Assembly (NCBI GenBank): GCA_963921935.1
Contig: OY998175.1
Coordinates: forward strand, 224,766,517 to 224,830,516
DNA length: 64,000 nucleotides
Reading direction: 5' to 3'
Source: Galeruca laticollis
Lineage: Eukaryota; Arthropoda; Insecta; Coleoptera; Chrysomelidae
Part shown: positions 44,957-57,268 of the stretch, piece after piece
Position numbering within the stretch: position 1 is the first letter of the stretch
Layout of the letters: the number at the start of each line of letters is the position of its first letter
Translations under genes and position numbers: made by a program
The notes under the pieces: generated by a model
What the model saw: only the letters and a program-made list of their open reading frames with translations
Database searches by the model: none
What the model was told of the DNA's origin: nothing

Positions 44957-47900
44957 TTGACGTTGCCAATTGAAACAGAGAGTGCAGCTGAGCCAGAAAA
45001 TTTAGAGAGGCCATTCGAGGAAACTTTTCAAAACATTGGTTCAGACGTTGAAATAAAAAAACCGAGCAAAACTACGGATTCTCCTAATGACCACGATCAT
45101 TTGCGGTATGATGAAATCAGTGATTCTGGCTCTGAATATCAACCATTCAGGTCTGCAACAAGTTCATCAAATGGCTCAGAGTCATCAGAGTTAGAAGACA
45201 CTGAGGTTAGCCATCCGTCACAAACACTTGTGGTGCACCAACCGAAGGTTCAAGGAAAAGGAAAGGGCAAAGAAATGAGGGTAAGAGGTCAAAAAACGCC
45301 TAAATGCGATTATTGGAAAAGGCCTATGTCGGATTTAAAAAGAATAGAGAGTCTAGAAAATATGAGCAATTGTCTGAAAAACCACCTAAGAATTCAGGTT
45401 CACGATGTTCTGGACATACAGCTCAGTATAAGGAGGGAGGCCCAAAACAATCTTTTAAATGTAACGAAATCAGTGATGACCAACGCAGCTTACTGTTCAT
45501 AACATTTTGGGACAAAGGTAGTTGGGAATGCCAAATAACTTTTGTATCAGAAAACGTGTTGCCGTCTGTACCAAAGTATTGAAAAAAAGAAGAAGATTCG
45601 AGAAAAAAACACAGCTTTCGCGTCTCCTTTACAGTAAATGAGCGAGACGAGAATAACAAGGTGAAAAAACAAGTTTGTAACGTAATGTTTCTGAATACAT
45701 TAAATATTGGAGAAAAGCAATTACGCGCATGGACTTTGGACAAAGCACCGCCGGTCGCACCGGCATTACAACAAGCATTATTAGAAAATTGTGATGCATT
45801 ACAAAGTAATGATGCCCAGAAAATTAAACGAAGCGGTTCGAAAGACTTAGAGACATGTCTGAACTCACTACCTAAAGTAAAACCACATTACTGTCGTTCT
45901 TCGTCTAGTAAATTATATCTAGAGCCAGTTTGGCATAGTTACAGAGATATGTATTGAAATAATTGGAAAATGTATAATTATTTGATTAAGATTGTAAATA
46001 TTAGTTGTAAGAATAATGAAAGTAAAATGGAAACGAATAATTGTCGCGTTTAGTGCGAGAAAATACGGGAAAAGAGTGAAAAGTGGACTTAAGAAAATTT
46101 CCAGAAATTATACATGAATGGTACCATTAAATAGGGAATTTTCCACAGATTCCCATGGTATCGTTAATTTTCCAATGTGTGGAAACATATTCCAATAATC
46201 AAAGTTTCAAAGGGGGATTCGAATAATAGCCAGAGAAGGTGATGTTACACTCCAGAGAAAAAACGACGCTTTGAGAAGCTTCCATTTTGAAAATCTCAAG
46301 AAAACGTGAAAAAAGGACTGTTTTCCGATACAATTAATTGTGAGTAACAAACAAATAATATTGATAAACTCACCTGTGAACTCTTTCCAATATTCTCAAA
46401 CATTTTAATCAAGTTTAAATCCATGTATATAGGTTTTTTTGTGAAATTGAAATGAACACTGATAAATGTGCATCGCGACATGTGCTTTATGATATTGTAT
46501 CCCATCGTTATTACACTACTAGGAACTGTTGATATACACACAAATTAAAATATAGTCTGTATATGTAGAAAAATCTGTTTTTAAAGGTGATTAACATCAA
46601 TATTGACAACTACTTCTATTAATTTACCATAATGTCTGCTACTGCTAGACACATGCGCATGAATTATAATCGTTTTTAGTCTAATAAACTTATACCACAT
46701 CTGGTAACATAAAATCGAAATAAGATTTAATGATCAATAGGAAATTTATTATTGATTTATAGAAAATTACTTAAAAATTGAAGATTTCTGCATTTCTATA
46801 TTGTAAAAATAAAATCTGTCATATTGATTCATAGGAAACTATTTTAAAATTGAAGGTTTCTGCATTTGTGTTCTTATAGTCGAAATAAAATCTACAATCT
46901 ATAATATTGATTTATAGAAAATTATTTCAAGATTGAAGGTTTTTGCATTGTGTGTTCTTGTATTGTAAAAATCTATTGTGCTTTAAAAATTTTATTGTGT
47001 ATACATTTCCCGCTAACAGGTGTCTCTGTTCAAAAAAGGAAACTAATTCAACCCATTGATGGGAAGAGTCTCATTACCTATATGAGGTAAGTCTAAACTG
47101 AGAGGAAAAATATTAATTAATCACATTCAAAAAAAATTTATTTCTTAAAAACGTTAGCTAGCCGGACAAATATAAATAAAAAGGGTAAAACATAAACTAT
47201 GATAATAATATAATAAAATTGGATAAAATAATATGGCAATTTTCTTCTAAAATAAATAAAATAGACTAATAAAAATAATAATATAATAAAAATAACAATA
47301 TAGTATAGAGAATATGTCACAAAATGTGTTTCTGAAAACAACAAAAGTATCATGGGCTACATTCCAAAGTGCTCATGTGAAAATGAATGTAGCTATTTAT
47401 GCCCCAAAAAAAGATCAATGCAATGAGTGTACGTTGTACAAAAACAAAACACTAGACGAATAGTCATATCAGAAACACATTAAAAAGAAAAACAACGCGA
47501 ATGCAGCAGAAGAGTTTGACAAACGCACACAGATTTAGAATACAAAGACATCAAATGGTATACTGTAGACTTACAGGCTGTGCTCCTTTCTCCTCGACTA
47601 AACGCCTCCGCCAACTATTATAGAACAAAACTGAAGGTACATAACCAAGTTTATTTTGATCAAGCAACTCAAGATGTATCATTATATGTATGGCATGAGG
47701 CAGAAGGAGGACTTGAGAGTGATGTTTTTGCCAGTATAGCCACTTCCTTTATATCAAATGAAATTATACAGAGCTCACCAAAAAAAAATATTATTTGGTC
47801 TGATGGATGTGGGTATCAGAATAGAAATGTGAAACTCAGCAATGCATTACTCGAAATTAGTATCAAAAACAATATTTTCATAGAACAACAATATTTGGAA

Positions 47901-48218
47901 GTAGGACATACACATATGGAGGTGGACTCTGTCCATTTAACAATAGAAGCAAAGCTTACAAATCGTAGAAAAGTTTTCGTCCCCGCTGACTATAATAATA
48001 TTATTAAAAATGCTAGAATTCACAAACCTTATCAGGCATACTACCTTAGTCATGACGGTTTTTTTCTATTGACTACTGCCTATTATACTAGCATTAGACC
48101 TGGCTCTAAAACTGGAGATCCTTGTGTAAACGATGTAGTTGCCTACCAATATACTCCGGGTGGAATGATTAACTATAAACTTGCCATGGGTCATGAATGG
48201 GCACCACTTCCAAAATGA
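44957..48218 (+). pseudogene. Transposase-like gene of transposon B, two blocks
   Basis: Block 1 (44,957-45,957) has an acidic N-terminus (SDSGSEYQPFRSATSSSNG), a basic KGKGKEMRVRGQK patch, QVCNVMFLNTLNIGEKQLR and KPHYCRSSSSKLYL. Block 2 (about 47,340-48,218) has KKDQCNECTLYKN (CxxC), YTVDLQAVLLSP (first Asp), NIIWSDGCGYQNRN (second Asp), VGHTHMEVDSVHLTIEAKL (acidic third site) and a tail ending GHEWAPLPK*. These line up in order with transposon A. About 1.4 kb of non-coding sequence separates the blocks, either an intron or a later insertion. Frameshifts near 45,300-45,400 and stops near 45,583 and 47,460 indicate decay. Confidence 0.75.
46735..46980 (+). repeat. Three imperfect tandem repeats (about 75-90 bp) within transposon B
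   Basis: Three successive units share ATTGATTTATAGAAAATTA, then a TTGAAGRTTTCTGCATT block, then TATTGTAAAAATAAAATCT. They begin at about 46,748, 46,823 and 46,905. They lie in the non-coding gap between the two transposase blocks. Confidence 0.8.
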
Positions 48219-49207
48219 GCGAAGCTTTCAACGGTGACTGAGCGACAAAAATTGTCCAATTGGAAAATCCAAGTATATGCACCTTCAAGAGTTGGAACAA
48301 CTAATCCCTCATGACTACCGCGACTTTTTTACTAATCTACCATACAAATTGTAATACTTAATATTCTGTTTTTAGTTTTTAAGATTGCATTTTTTTGAGT
48401 AAAAATAATAACGTTTTCAATACATCAAAATGTTTTATTTCGCATTCCTAATTAAAATGTTTTTTCAATTCTTGGTATCTCTAACAATTTGGGGTATGTC
48501 AAAAATGTGGCAATATTTGGAGTACAAAAGGTTGTATATCAACCCAGAGGCCGTAATTACGCAATCAGTTTAAAAATTATTTTGGCATTCTTAATCCTTT
48601 GCAAATTGAATTAGGAAAAAAATTGTCAAACGAATCAAACGCAAAATGTTGAGATGGGAAAGTTTTTTGACACTTTTGAAAAGTTCGATATTTTTGACAT
48701 ACGACCTACTGCATTTACCACGACGATATTTATTACAATTTTACAAGAATATCCCAAATAATGTCTGAACTCAGCTGAAGGTCTGTAGACTCAGAATGTA
48801 GTTAGGCTGAAGGCCGGAATCTACATAAATCTTAAATCGCAAACTAAATTATTCCTTGATAATGAATCCTACCAACAAACACCGTCTACGGAAATTTACC
48901 ATGTGTTACCCAATTCCACCAATTCTACTGGCCCTTCCTAGACCAGTAGATTAACGGGTCAGAGCTGTCAGCTGTTGACTTAAGCCGTATTTTCTTCCCC
49001 TGCGTAGGAATTGTCAGGTTTAATCGTAAAAATACGTTATGGCTCCCAGAGCACATGCAAAATTTTTACAATTGCAATGTGTGTTTACACGTTGACAGCA
49101 AATGGAGGACTGAATACTTCGCGCATTCAGCGCTTTGAATTCTCCCCGCCAACAAGCTTGCCAACATTAAACCTCCGACAACTTGGCGAATTTTCGCGTT
49201 ACACAAG

Positions 49208-52000
49208 AACCTTGGATAACGAAGACCAAAATAGTAGGGCTCAGTTTTCTAACGAGCCAATTTTTCAGCTTACCAAGCAACCAATAACTTAGGACTGCAA
49301 TATACGCTCCCAGGAAAATTAAATCCACCCGATGACTCAATTCTGCACATCAGATTTGGACGAGGCAACAGCACGACGCTAATTTTAGCATCAGTCTGCC
49401 TTCCTTCCGATGCAGCCACCCCACCACCCACAACAGAAATGGAAGACCTAGTGGACCACTACATCAACCAAAAAGGAGAGCTTAGTGGGCTGAGTCAGTA
49501 AATATATCAACGCCCGAGGTAAGTCTTTTTATGACTTTAACCTTAAAAAAGATCTGTGCATCTTATATAAAGGCAAGTGGCCAACTTTTATTATCGCCCA
49601 TAGCCAAACAGTTATAGACATCACGCTAGCAATAGCCACAATCTCGAGTAAAATTCTATAATGGTATCGGAGGATAATTCGACCGCTGGCTGAAATATAC
49701 GTTAAGTCAAGAATTCAAAATCCTCGTCAAGTCTCGCGACCCAAAAGAGGACGTATGTAGGCTCTTGGAAGGTGCCTTACGTGAGGTAGAGGTTTTGAAC
49801 TCGTGCACTTATGAATAACTGGAAAGATACGCAGCATCTATCCAAAATATGATTATTTTTGCTCACAAAAAATCCCGCCCTATAAGGATTGTCTAAAATG
49901 GTGGCAAAACTAACTGGTGTTGCACCAGACTGGAACACTTTAAGAAAGCAGCAAGAAGAGCTTTTGACAGAGTAAAGCGTACCAAACTCGGAGCGGACTG
50001 GTATCAGTCTGTATTCAAAGGCAGAGGGCGGCCTGGAGAGCATATTGTGAGAAAATAAAAGATTTCTTGCAGTCATATTGACTTCAAAAAACGCTCTCCA
50101 TAGACCCCAATCGGATTTTATTATCGGCCTATTGAAGAGGGTAATGGAAAAATTACCTCCAACCTCCGAGAAAATGCCGAGATTCTGATGGAAACCCAGT
50201 TTCCGGTTCTATTGTTCTACAACATCGAACTGGCAGGGACAAATAGGCACTCCCTCGCCAAATGACTGGCATCTTACCAGAAAAATAATCAGTGAGGACA
50301 GGATCTATCCACCCTTTCAAAGCACCAAGGCCTGATGGCATACTTCCTGCCCTAATACAATGGGGAGTGGAAAACCCCATACCGCGTCTGGTGAGAATCT
50401 CTGGCATATTCCAAGAAAATGGAGAGAACTGAGAGTGGTATTCTTAGCAGTAGGATGGTTTATATTGTACCGAAGAGATTCCAACCAATCAGTTCTGGAT
50501 GCCGATGGGAAGGCTATGCCAAAGGAATATAAACGACGAAGTGTTGGTTCGTAACCCATTTCATCCAAAGCAACATGTGTACATCTCGGCCACATCTACC
50601 GAATTGGCTCTACACTATGTAAATGACAGAATCGAAAGAGCGCTGGCTTACACAGGCTAAGAATTTGCCTCTAGCCTTGAGCGAATGAACACTTAACAGT
50701 GTAGAAAACTTTACGGTTAGAGGTGTGGTTATGAGGGGATGTCCGCAGGTTATCATCACTTCTCTTGAACATAGCTCTGGACCCTCTGAATAATCACCTC
50801 AACAGCATTGGATTATCCACAATAGCATATGCAGATCACATAGCTATTTCCCAATTTGGTGAATTTTAGAATATACTCTCTGATAGAGCTATCTATAGAA
50901 ACGTGGTGCAAGGAACACTCAGTGTCTATCAATTCCAAGAATACAGAGATGGTCCTGTTTACCAATAAAAAGAAAATCTCCGACTTAGCCCCCGTATTGT
51001 GAATTAAACTTTCCTCAAGATGTGAAATATCTTGGTATTTCCCCTAACAAAAAGTTAACGTGAAACTCTCACTTAGATACCATGGTTAATAGAGCATATG
51101 TTGTCTATGAAAAGTGTCGAACAACAGTAGGTCGCATTTTGGGATTTTCGCCAAGAGTGGTTCAGGAGCCATAAGAACAACACCAAGCGCTGATAGGAAG
51201 GTGATCATTGGCATTACCCCTCTTGATATTTACATCAAAGCGGTTGCGACATCACCAATATTACGACTTCGTACGGTTGGTATAAATCCCGATGTAGGAA
51301 TGCCTGCGGCGGGAAGTGCTTAATGTGCTGCCCATTCTGCAAGCAAGCAACGACCTTATTGAACCTACATATATTTTTGGAAATCACAACAAAATACCGA
51401 GCAAAATGTGACAGATGCAATTCGCATATACACGGACGGTTCCAAACGAAATAGGGCTCAGGATGCAGAGTATGTTCCAGGACATTGAGCCTGAGAAGAA
51501 AGTGGGTTATGCAATTAAATGTCATCGAATTTCATACAGAAATACCTAGCATATCAATAGCCACTCCATAACTAACCAAGAAATATACCTTTGATCAAAT
51601 CGTAATAATCTGCACTGACAGCAGACAAACCTTGCTACCCCTGGGCAGATCTCGCGTCACATCAAGGATAGCAATGGAGTGCCATCAATCAATAACCTAT
51701 GCTTCGTATAAAAATAACATTATTTTAAGGTGGGTTAAAATGCACAATTAAAGCAAATTGCGGATATTCCGGCTAGAAGGACCACCGGCCTAAGAATCTT
51801 AGGACGCGGTGCATTTTCCGGCCTGTCGACAACAGTAATCGCGGAAATAGTCAAACGATGTTTCCATAACCAATTGGTGAAACGATTGGGAATAGTGCAA
51901 GGTTCAGACTTTCCAAGGAAACCTTTGGGAACCTTGACGAATAAACGCCAAAGAAATACTTGATGATGTCCATGTTGTAATACAGTGCATCATAATCACG
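49208..52000 (+). pseudogene. LINE ORF2 continuation: endonuclease and RT, heavily decayed
   Basis: This continues the LINE of 41,490-42,943. EPWITKTKIVGL opens at 49,204; an endonuclease tail reads ILASVCLPS, TEMEDLVDHYINQKGEL and NINARGKSF...FIIAHSQTVIDITLA near 49,390-49,640. RT remnants are PFKAPRPDGILPALIQWGVE (50,310-50,370) and MERL-like blocks to 50,540. Further on are ECHLIVKRSIG-type debris, EMVLFTNKKKISDLAP and VKYLGIS at 50,950-51,040, and NRAYVVYEKCRTTVG at about 51,090-51,130. RNase H-like pieces (IYTDGSK near 51,430; ICTDSRQTLL near 51,610) follow. Stops and frameshifts are dense. Same general type as the LINE at 21.6-24.3 kb. Confidence 0.75.
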
Positions 52001-54149
52001 ATGATCTCGCAATAACGAAAAAAAATAATTACATGGTCCACATTATGGCTTCTGAGAAAAATAACTCGACGATTGTGAAAATCTGATGTAGCAATTTGCT
52101 TTAGAATTGAGTAAAAATGTTATTTTTAACCTTATGTGATTTAAATTTGCAAGGCATTTCTATTATTAACAGCATTGTATCTAAAAAATAAATCTTTTGC
52201 TTGAAATTCACATTCTCACATAAAATGTTTTAGAGGTTTTGGAGAGGGGGGGAGGACTTCAACCTGAATGCCAGCCCTCGCATATCCGCCACTGCTTCCA
52301 GAATATTATACAAAATACTATTAGATTTATATTTCTCATCCTTGTGGATTTCCTGTCTCAAAAATTATTTCCGAAAACTAGGACAATAACCAAATGTGCT
52401 AGTCCGATTCTCGATTAACGAATGAAGAAATAATGGAAGCGATAACAAATTCCTGCACAAATTTAGGAAAGCAAATAAACAGAAGTGGCGCTTCAGTCAA
52501 CTGTAGTATGAAACAACTTGAATTTGCTAATGTTTGACGACAAATAAAGTTGATTGCTGAAGGCATTTGTTCGAAAATTTATCTCATTGTCTCTACGGAT
52601 GTGTAGCATAATATTATTTGTTTACTACTTCTGACGAATCTGGTCAAAGGAAACGTATATTGTGATATATCAGAAATGATGAAAAGTCTGCTATTTGTTT
52701 GCGAACTTGATAAAATATTCCATATTCGCGTTTATTATCTACTCTGAATGTTCAATATTTATCTCTATTTAGTGGCGCAGTCAGTAGGAAAACTTTTTGG
52801 TATAATTTGAATGTTGAGTAGGGAAAGCCTCAATTATCTCAGAAACGGCTACCACGATTTCTAAAAAATTTGGTTTGTAGGTGCTTTTTAATATGGTGGT
52901 ATGTATTATTCCCAGTGCATACAATGATAACATTATCTATTACTATAACTTTAGGTAATATAAGTTCTATTTAGTACAATTGTATAATAAGTATATATTC
53001 AGGCACGCTTATTGATTCAATATTGTGAAATACGAATACGATTTTGATTTTATAACTAAAAAGCAATGATATCGACTCAATTTGAAAAATAACGTTCTAC
53101 AATGTCGAAATTGGATTCCGAATATATTACTGATGCCTAGAAAACGTTTTTATTTTGTCTTTAGATATTCAGATGCAGCTCATATCTCGAAATGTTTGCA
53201 ATATATATTTGATTTTGAGCATACCGATCTCTATTCTTGTGAAGCTTATAGTATAGGCGTCGGTTATACTATTTTTAACAAATATATCATTTACAAAACA
53301 ACGTTGTGATTATTATTTGATAAAAATATTGACAGCATTTTTTTTTGTTTCAGGTAAGGCGTCGTCCTAGTTTTGCTGTGGTTGAGAAACGTGCTGAAAG
53401 CAACACTTATCAGTAGGTATATTTTTGCTTCAAAGAATTACACAAAAAGGAATATAATTTATGTTTAGGTTTACTGTCTTTCTTCTTTGAAAAGCCTTGG
53501 TATGTACCATGTGATATGATATTGGTCGCATAGATTAAGAAAAAAAAATTCATCATAAAAGTCGCCATGAGAAATTGCTGGAAATTATTTTCGAGTTTGT
53601 CAAACGTCCGCTAGAGGCCGTAACAACCAACACTAAGTAGAAAAATGGGACTTTTTGACTAAAATGTTTTGTTCTATCTATCAAAATAAAGCGGTGAGGA
53701 AGGTTTTAACAAATTTGTGCTGATATGAAAGAGCATAATTTACACTACAAAACGCTTACTTGGTTTTGACTTTTTGACTTTCGTCATCGCTACTAGATGG
53801 CGTTGACTGAAATGGTAGCAAATTTTTGAGTTTATTTCAGAAAAAAACAAATGTGATGGTATATTCATTTTTACATATTTTAAAAGCGGATACATCTTTC
53901 TGACATTTAGTGAAAATAATTAATCATCTAACTTTTTTTGAACCGTTGATATTAGACAAAATATAATTTTATTACATTAAAAATGGGACGCCACTGCTTT
54001 TTATCAAAATAAAAATCATTTTCGTAATCACTTATTAGTTGCTAACAAAAAGGACCCCAATGACTTTTTTTCGTTGGACGAACGGTTTTAAATTGAAAAA
54101 ATAAGATAGGTGTTTAAACTAACATCGCATTAAGCGAAGCAGGCCATGA
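52001..54149. other. Interval without recognisable genes
   Basis: AT-rich. A single end-like string (CAGTGGCGGATATGCGAGGG on the minus strand, about 52,276-52,295, next to a G-run) resembles a hAT-type terminus, but no partner was found. Only chance ORFs otherwise. Confidence 0.35.
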
Positions 54150-56900
54150 TCTATATCATTGGTTCCCAACGGGGGCGATACCACCCCCCTGTGGGCGCTG
54201 CAGCCTTTTAGAGGGGCGGTAGCGGATTCAGAAGCAAATAATAAGCAGTCAAGAGGAATGGTGAAATAAAAATGATTTAATAAGGGTTAATAAGCAGTTT
54301 TAAATTAGCATTAATAATAATACTAATAATTATAATAATTACTTTTAGTTCAGAATAGAAGTATATTACTTGTCTATGCACGTTGATAAGCGAACGCGCA
54401 TTATATATTTCTAACACGGAAAACTATTTTTAAAAAACTTTATTTTCAAAGTATACTTGAAATTATAATACTTGCTAATGAACCGACTAATTAAAAATAA
54501 ACTATTCATTAAACAACGACTTTTGCCAACTAACTTCAACAACTTATATTCAACAACCCATTTCAACAACAACCTGAATATTAATGAATATGAATATATA
54601 TACTAAAACGAAGCAAACTCTTCATTTCTTATCTTATTTACAGTGATATAATATTATTATATATTCATAGAAATTTCTAGTTCTATAACTCGCGCGATGT
54701 TCATACAAAATAACATGTTTCGACATGTTCGCACACAGACAAGTTGAATCATGCACGAAATGAAACGTATAAAAGCAACAGCTCTACGAATTTTTTGTTA
54801 GTTAGTTGTATGTGCTTGGCCGCGATATATAGTCGTGAATCATAAGCACTGCCGTAGTAAATAATCGTGAGTGGTGTGGCATTTTATAAACATTACAATC
54901 TATAAATCTATTGAGAATTCAATTTTTTTATGAAAATGGCTGAATCTACTAAATTAAAAAAGAAATGCCGGCAATACAGTATTGAATATTTGGAATATGG
55001 ATTTGCAGAATCTTCTACAAACAAATCATTACCTATGTGTTTAATTTGCCGAAAAGTTTTTTCAAATGAAGCTATGAAACCTTCTAAGCTACAAGAGCAT
55101 TTACATATAATGCATCCTGATAAGAAGAACAAAGATATATTCTATTTTCAAGAACTCGAAAAACAATATTTAAAACAGGCAACTATATCAAACCTTTTTG
55201 CATCGTCTTCTAAACGAGACGATAATGGGCTACGAGCCTCATATAACATTTCATTGTTAATCGCAAAGTCAGGAAAACCACACAACATTGGCGAGGAATT
55301 AATTTTGCCGGCAGTCGAAGAGATATTAAAAACTGTTTTCCATCATAAGACACCATTTGATATCATTAAAAAAACTCCTCTCAGTAATAATTCAGTGCAA
55401 AGAAGAATAGATTAAATGGCAAATGACGTTCAAATATCGTTATGCGATTAACTAAAGACTTGCAAATTTTCCATTCAACTCGATGAATCAACTCTACCAA
55501 GTAACGAAGCTCTACTCTTATCATACGTATGATTTATAAAAGAAGAAAAAATTCATCAAGAGTTATTATATGCTAAGAATTTGGAATCTGATACAAAGGG
55601 ACATTCTATATTCAATATCATGCAAGAAATTTTTCAAGAGAAAGAAATTCCTATTACCAATATTTTGTCTGCTGCTACTGATAGTGCTCCAGCAATGACC
55701 GGGTGTCATAAGGGTTTCATAGCAGAAAAGCAGTGCCAAATGTACTCGCTGTACATTGTATTATTCACCGCCGGCATTTGGTTACAAAAAAAATTAATGA
55801 ACGTCTGCATACGTCCCTCAATAACGTTATTGAAGCAATCAATAGCATTAGAAGCAACTCATTGAATGACCGTTTGTTTCATAAGCTTTGCAATGAAAAT
55901 GATGAAGACTACAATCGCCTGCTGCTGCACACAGAAGTACGTTGGCTCTCTAAAGGTGTTGGTCTAAATCGTTTTTTCAATCTATTTGACTCAGTGTTGG
56001 AATTTCTTGAAGAAAACGAACAATTGCGCGAAAACCTGATTACGTCAAAAAATGACATCGCTTATTTGACGGACCTGTTTAAAGTATTGAATCAAGTTAA
56101 TCTGAAATTGCAAGGTGATGATTTAAATTTAATTAAAACTAAAAACGTCATAGCTGCTTTTGCAGGAAAACTTCTTATATTCAAAAGAAATCTTGGTAGA
56201 GGTGAGTACAACCATTTTCCCACATTATCAACAGTGTCTGCAAAACCGGAAGATTTACTTACTTACTGCCACCACTTGGAAGTTCTTCATGTTGATTTTA
56301 CGGAGCGTTTCCAAGATATTTTAAACACGGGAATACCAAGTTGGGTTATAGATCCTTTCGCAAACACAGATACTGAAGGCTCATCAAATTTGGAAGAGGA
56401 GCTATTAGGACTCACAACTAACGAAAAACTGAAAGTAAAATTCAAACGTGGATATCAAGAGTTCTGGCTTCAAAAACCAATACCAGTTCTCTATCCTGGA
56501 TTGTGGACAATAGTACAGAAGTTGTTAATTGCATTTCCTTCGTCCTATATGGCTGAGCGTGCATTCAGTGCAGTAACTGATTTGCTGTCAAAGAAGAGGA
56601 ACAGTCTACACATCACTGAACGTGGCGATCTGCGATTGATGTTAATGAAATTGGAACCCGATATTAACAAACTGGTAACAATCCACCAGCCTCAACCATC
56701 TCGTTGATTTTTTCTTTATTATTAATTTTGTATTTCTTATTGTTTTGCATTTCTTATTTCTATTGTGATGGTATTTCTTATTGATTCTGTGTTTATATTT
56801 AAAAGTTTAATAAGCAATTTTATTGTACATTTGGTAGTCGTTTAATAAATTTCTACTTCATCATTCCTCTAAAATAAAATTTAGACATTAACTGAAATTA
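54150..56900 (+). mobile_element. hAT element of the ZBED/Buster type, 3' end unclear
   Basis: The left end near 54,158 reads CATTGGTTCCCAACGGGGGC, a typical terminus of hAT elements of this type. It is followed by a G/C-rich hairpin region (ACCCCCCTGTGGGCGCTGC). The transposase gene is at 54,930-56,707. The expected inverted partner (GTTGGGAACC) is not visible after 56,707, so the right end is truncated, decayed or further away. Confidence 0.75.
54930..56707 (+). pseudogene. hAT transposase (ZBED5-like), recently broken
   Basis: It starts ATGAAAATGGCTGAATCT. A BED zinc finger (CLICRKVFSNE...LQEHLHIMH, about residues 36-60) is followed by the catalytic RNase-H-like region with FSIQLDEST (first Asp region, about 55,475), SAATDSAPAMTGCHKG (second Asp, about 55,670-55,715), AVHCIIHRRHL and VRWLSKGVGLNRFF. 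The C-terminal dimerisation block FPSSYMAERAFSAVTDLLSK is at about 56,540-56,600, and the end is QPQPSR*. Such enzymes excise and insert hAT elements with 8-bp duplications; related sequences are domesticated in vertebrates. Lesions are stops at 55,413, about 55,449 and about 55,530, and a frameshift at about 55,730. Otherwise it is very well preserved. Confidence 0.9.
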
Positions 56901-57006
56901 GAGCTAAATACAGATCAATTGGGAGGTTACGGATGATATTCAAATAAAATTAACTACTTTGGACTAACCAGCGACTGGGGGGGGGGACCACATTCTATAT
57001 TAAGAA

Positions 57007-57244
57007 AGAAAACACCAAATTGTCAATCATGCTGATATTCATTTTGACAGTTCCTGCTATTAACATCTAATTAAATGTTATCTAATAGTATATTACGTAA
57101 CATGTGTTGTAAGAAGCATTTTACGCACGTAAAATGCGTTACAACAAGAGTTACGTACTATACTATTACATAACATTAAATTAGAAGTTAATAGCAGGAA
57201 CTGTCAAAATGAATATCAGCGTGATTGACAATTTAGTGTTTTCT
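57007..57244. repeat. Foldback element with about 95-bp arms
   Basis: The left arm runs AAGAAAACACCAAATTGTCA to ATTACGTAAC. The right arm is its inverse, GTTACGTACTATACTATTAC to TTTAGTGTTTTCTT. The loop region has its own inner inverted piece (CATTTTACGCACGTAAAATG). It is non-coding, similar to MITEs or foldback elements. Confidence 0.9.
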
Positions 57245-57268
57245 TAAAGTACACGTAAAAACGTACAT

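Larger units (their letters stand above)
43281..48729 (+). mobile_element. DNA transposon B: TIRs, 4-bp TSD ATAT, DDE-like transposase
   Basis: The element is 43,285-48,725 (5,441 bp). The left end is CGTCGTGATAAATGCAATAG and the right end, read inward, is CGTCGTGGTAAATGCAGTAG. The inverted repeats continue through GCGTATGTCAAAAA. ATAT flanks both sides (43,281-43,284 and 48,726-48,729). LTR-like repeat copy 1 at about 30,105-30,115 has the uninterrupted sequence with a single ATAT, an empty-site control. Subterminal copies of the TATGTCA/GACATnCGACC motif occur at about 43,468 and 44,668. Its transposase is related to that of transposon A although the termini are not. Confidence 0.9.
42940..49207. 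repeat. LTR-like repeat, copy 2, with 4-bp TSD CAAG, itself split
   Basis: The repeat occupies 42,944-43,284 and 48,726-49,203, about 820 bp once transposon B is removed. Its ends match copy 1 (TATAATGAGAAAACC...TTTTCGCGTTACA) and CAAG flanks it on both sides (42,940-42,943 and 49,204-49,207). Internal matches include GTACAACCCGTGCTCGCCAG, CACCCAAGACTTC and GCTCCCAGAGCACATGCAAA. It is inserted in a LINE endonuclease codon stretch. Probably a solo LTR of an unidentified element, though a non-LTR origin is not excluded. Confidence 0.8.

Noticed and set aside
52276..52310. CAGTGGCGGAT-type hAT terminus
   Set aside because: Only one end, no partner or TSD found; too little to call an element.
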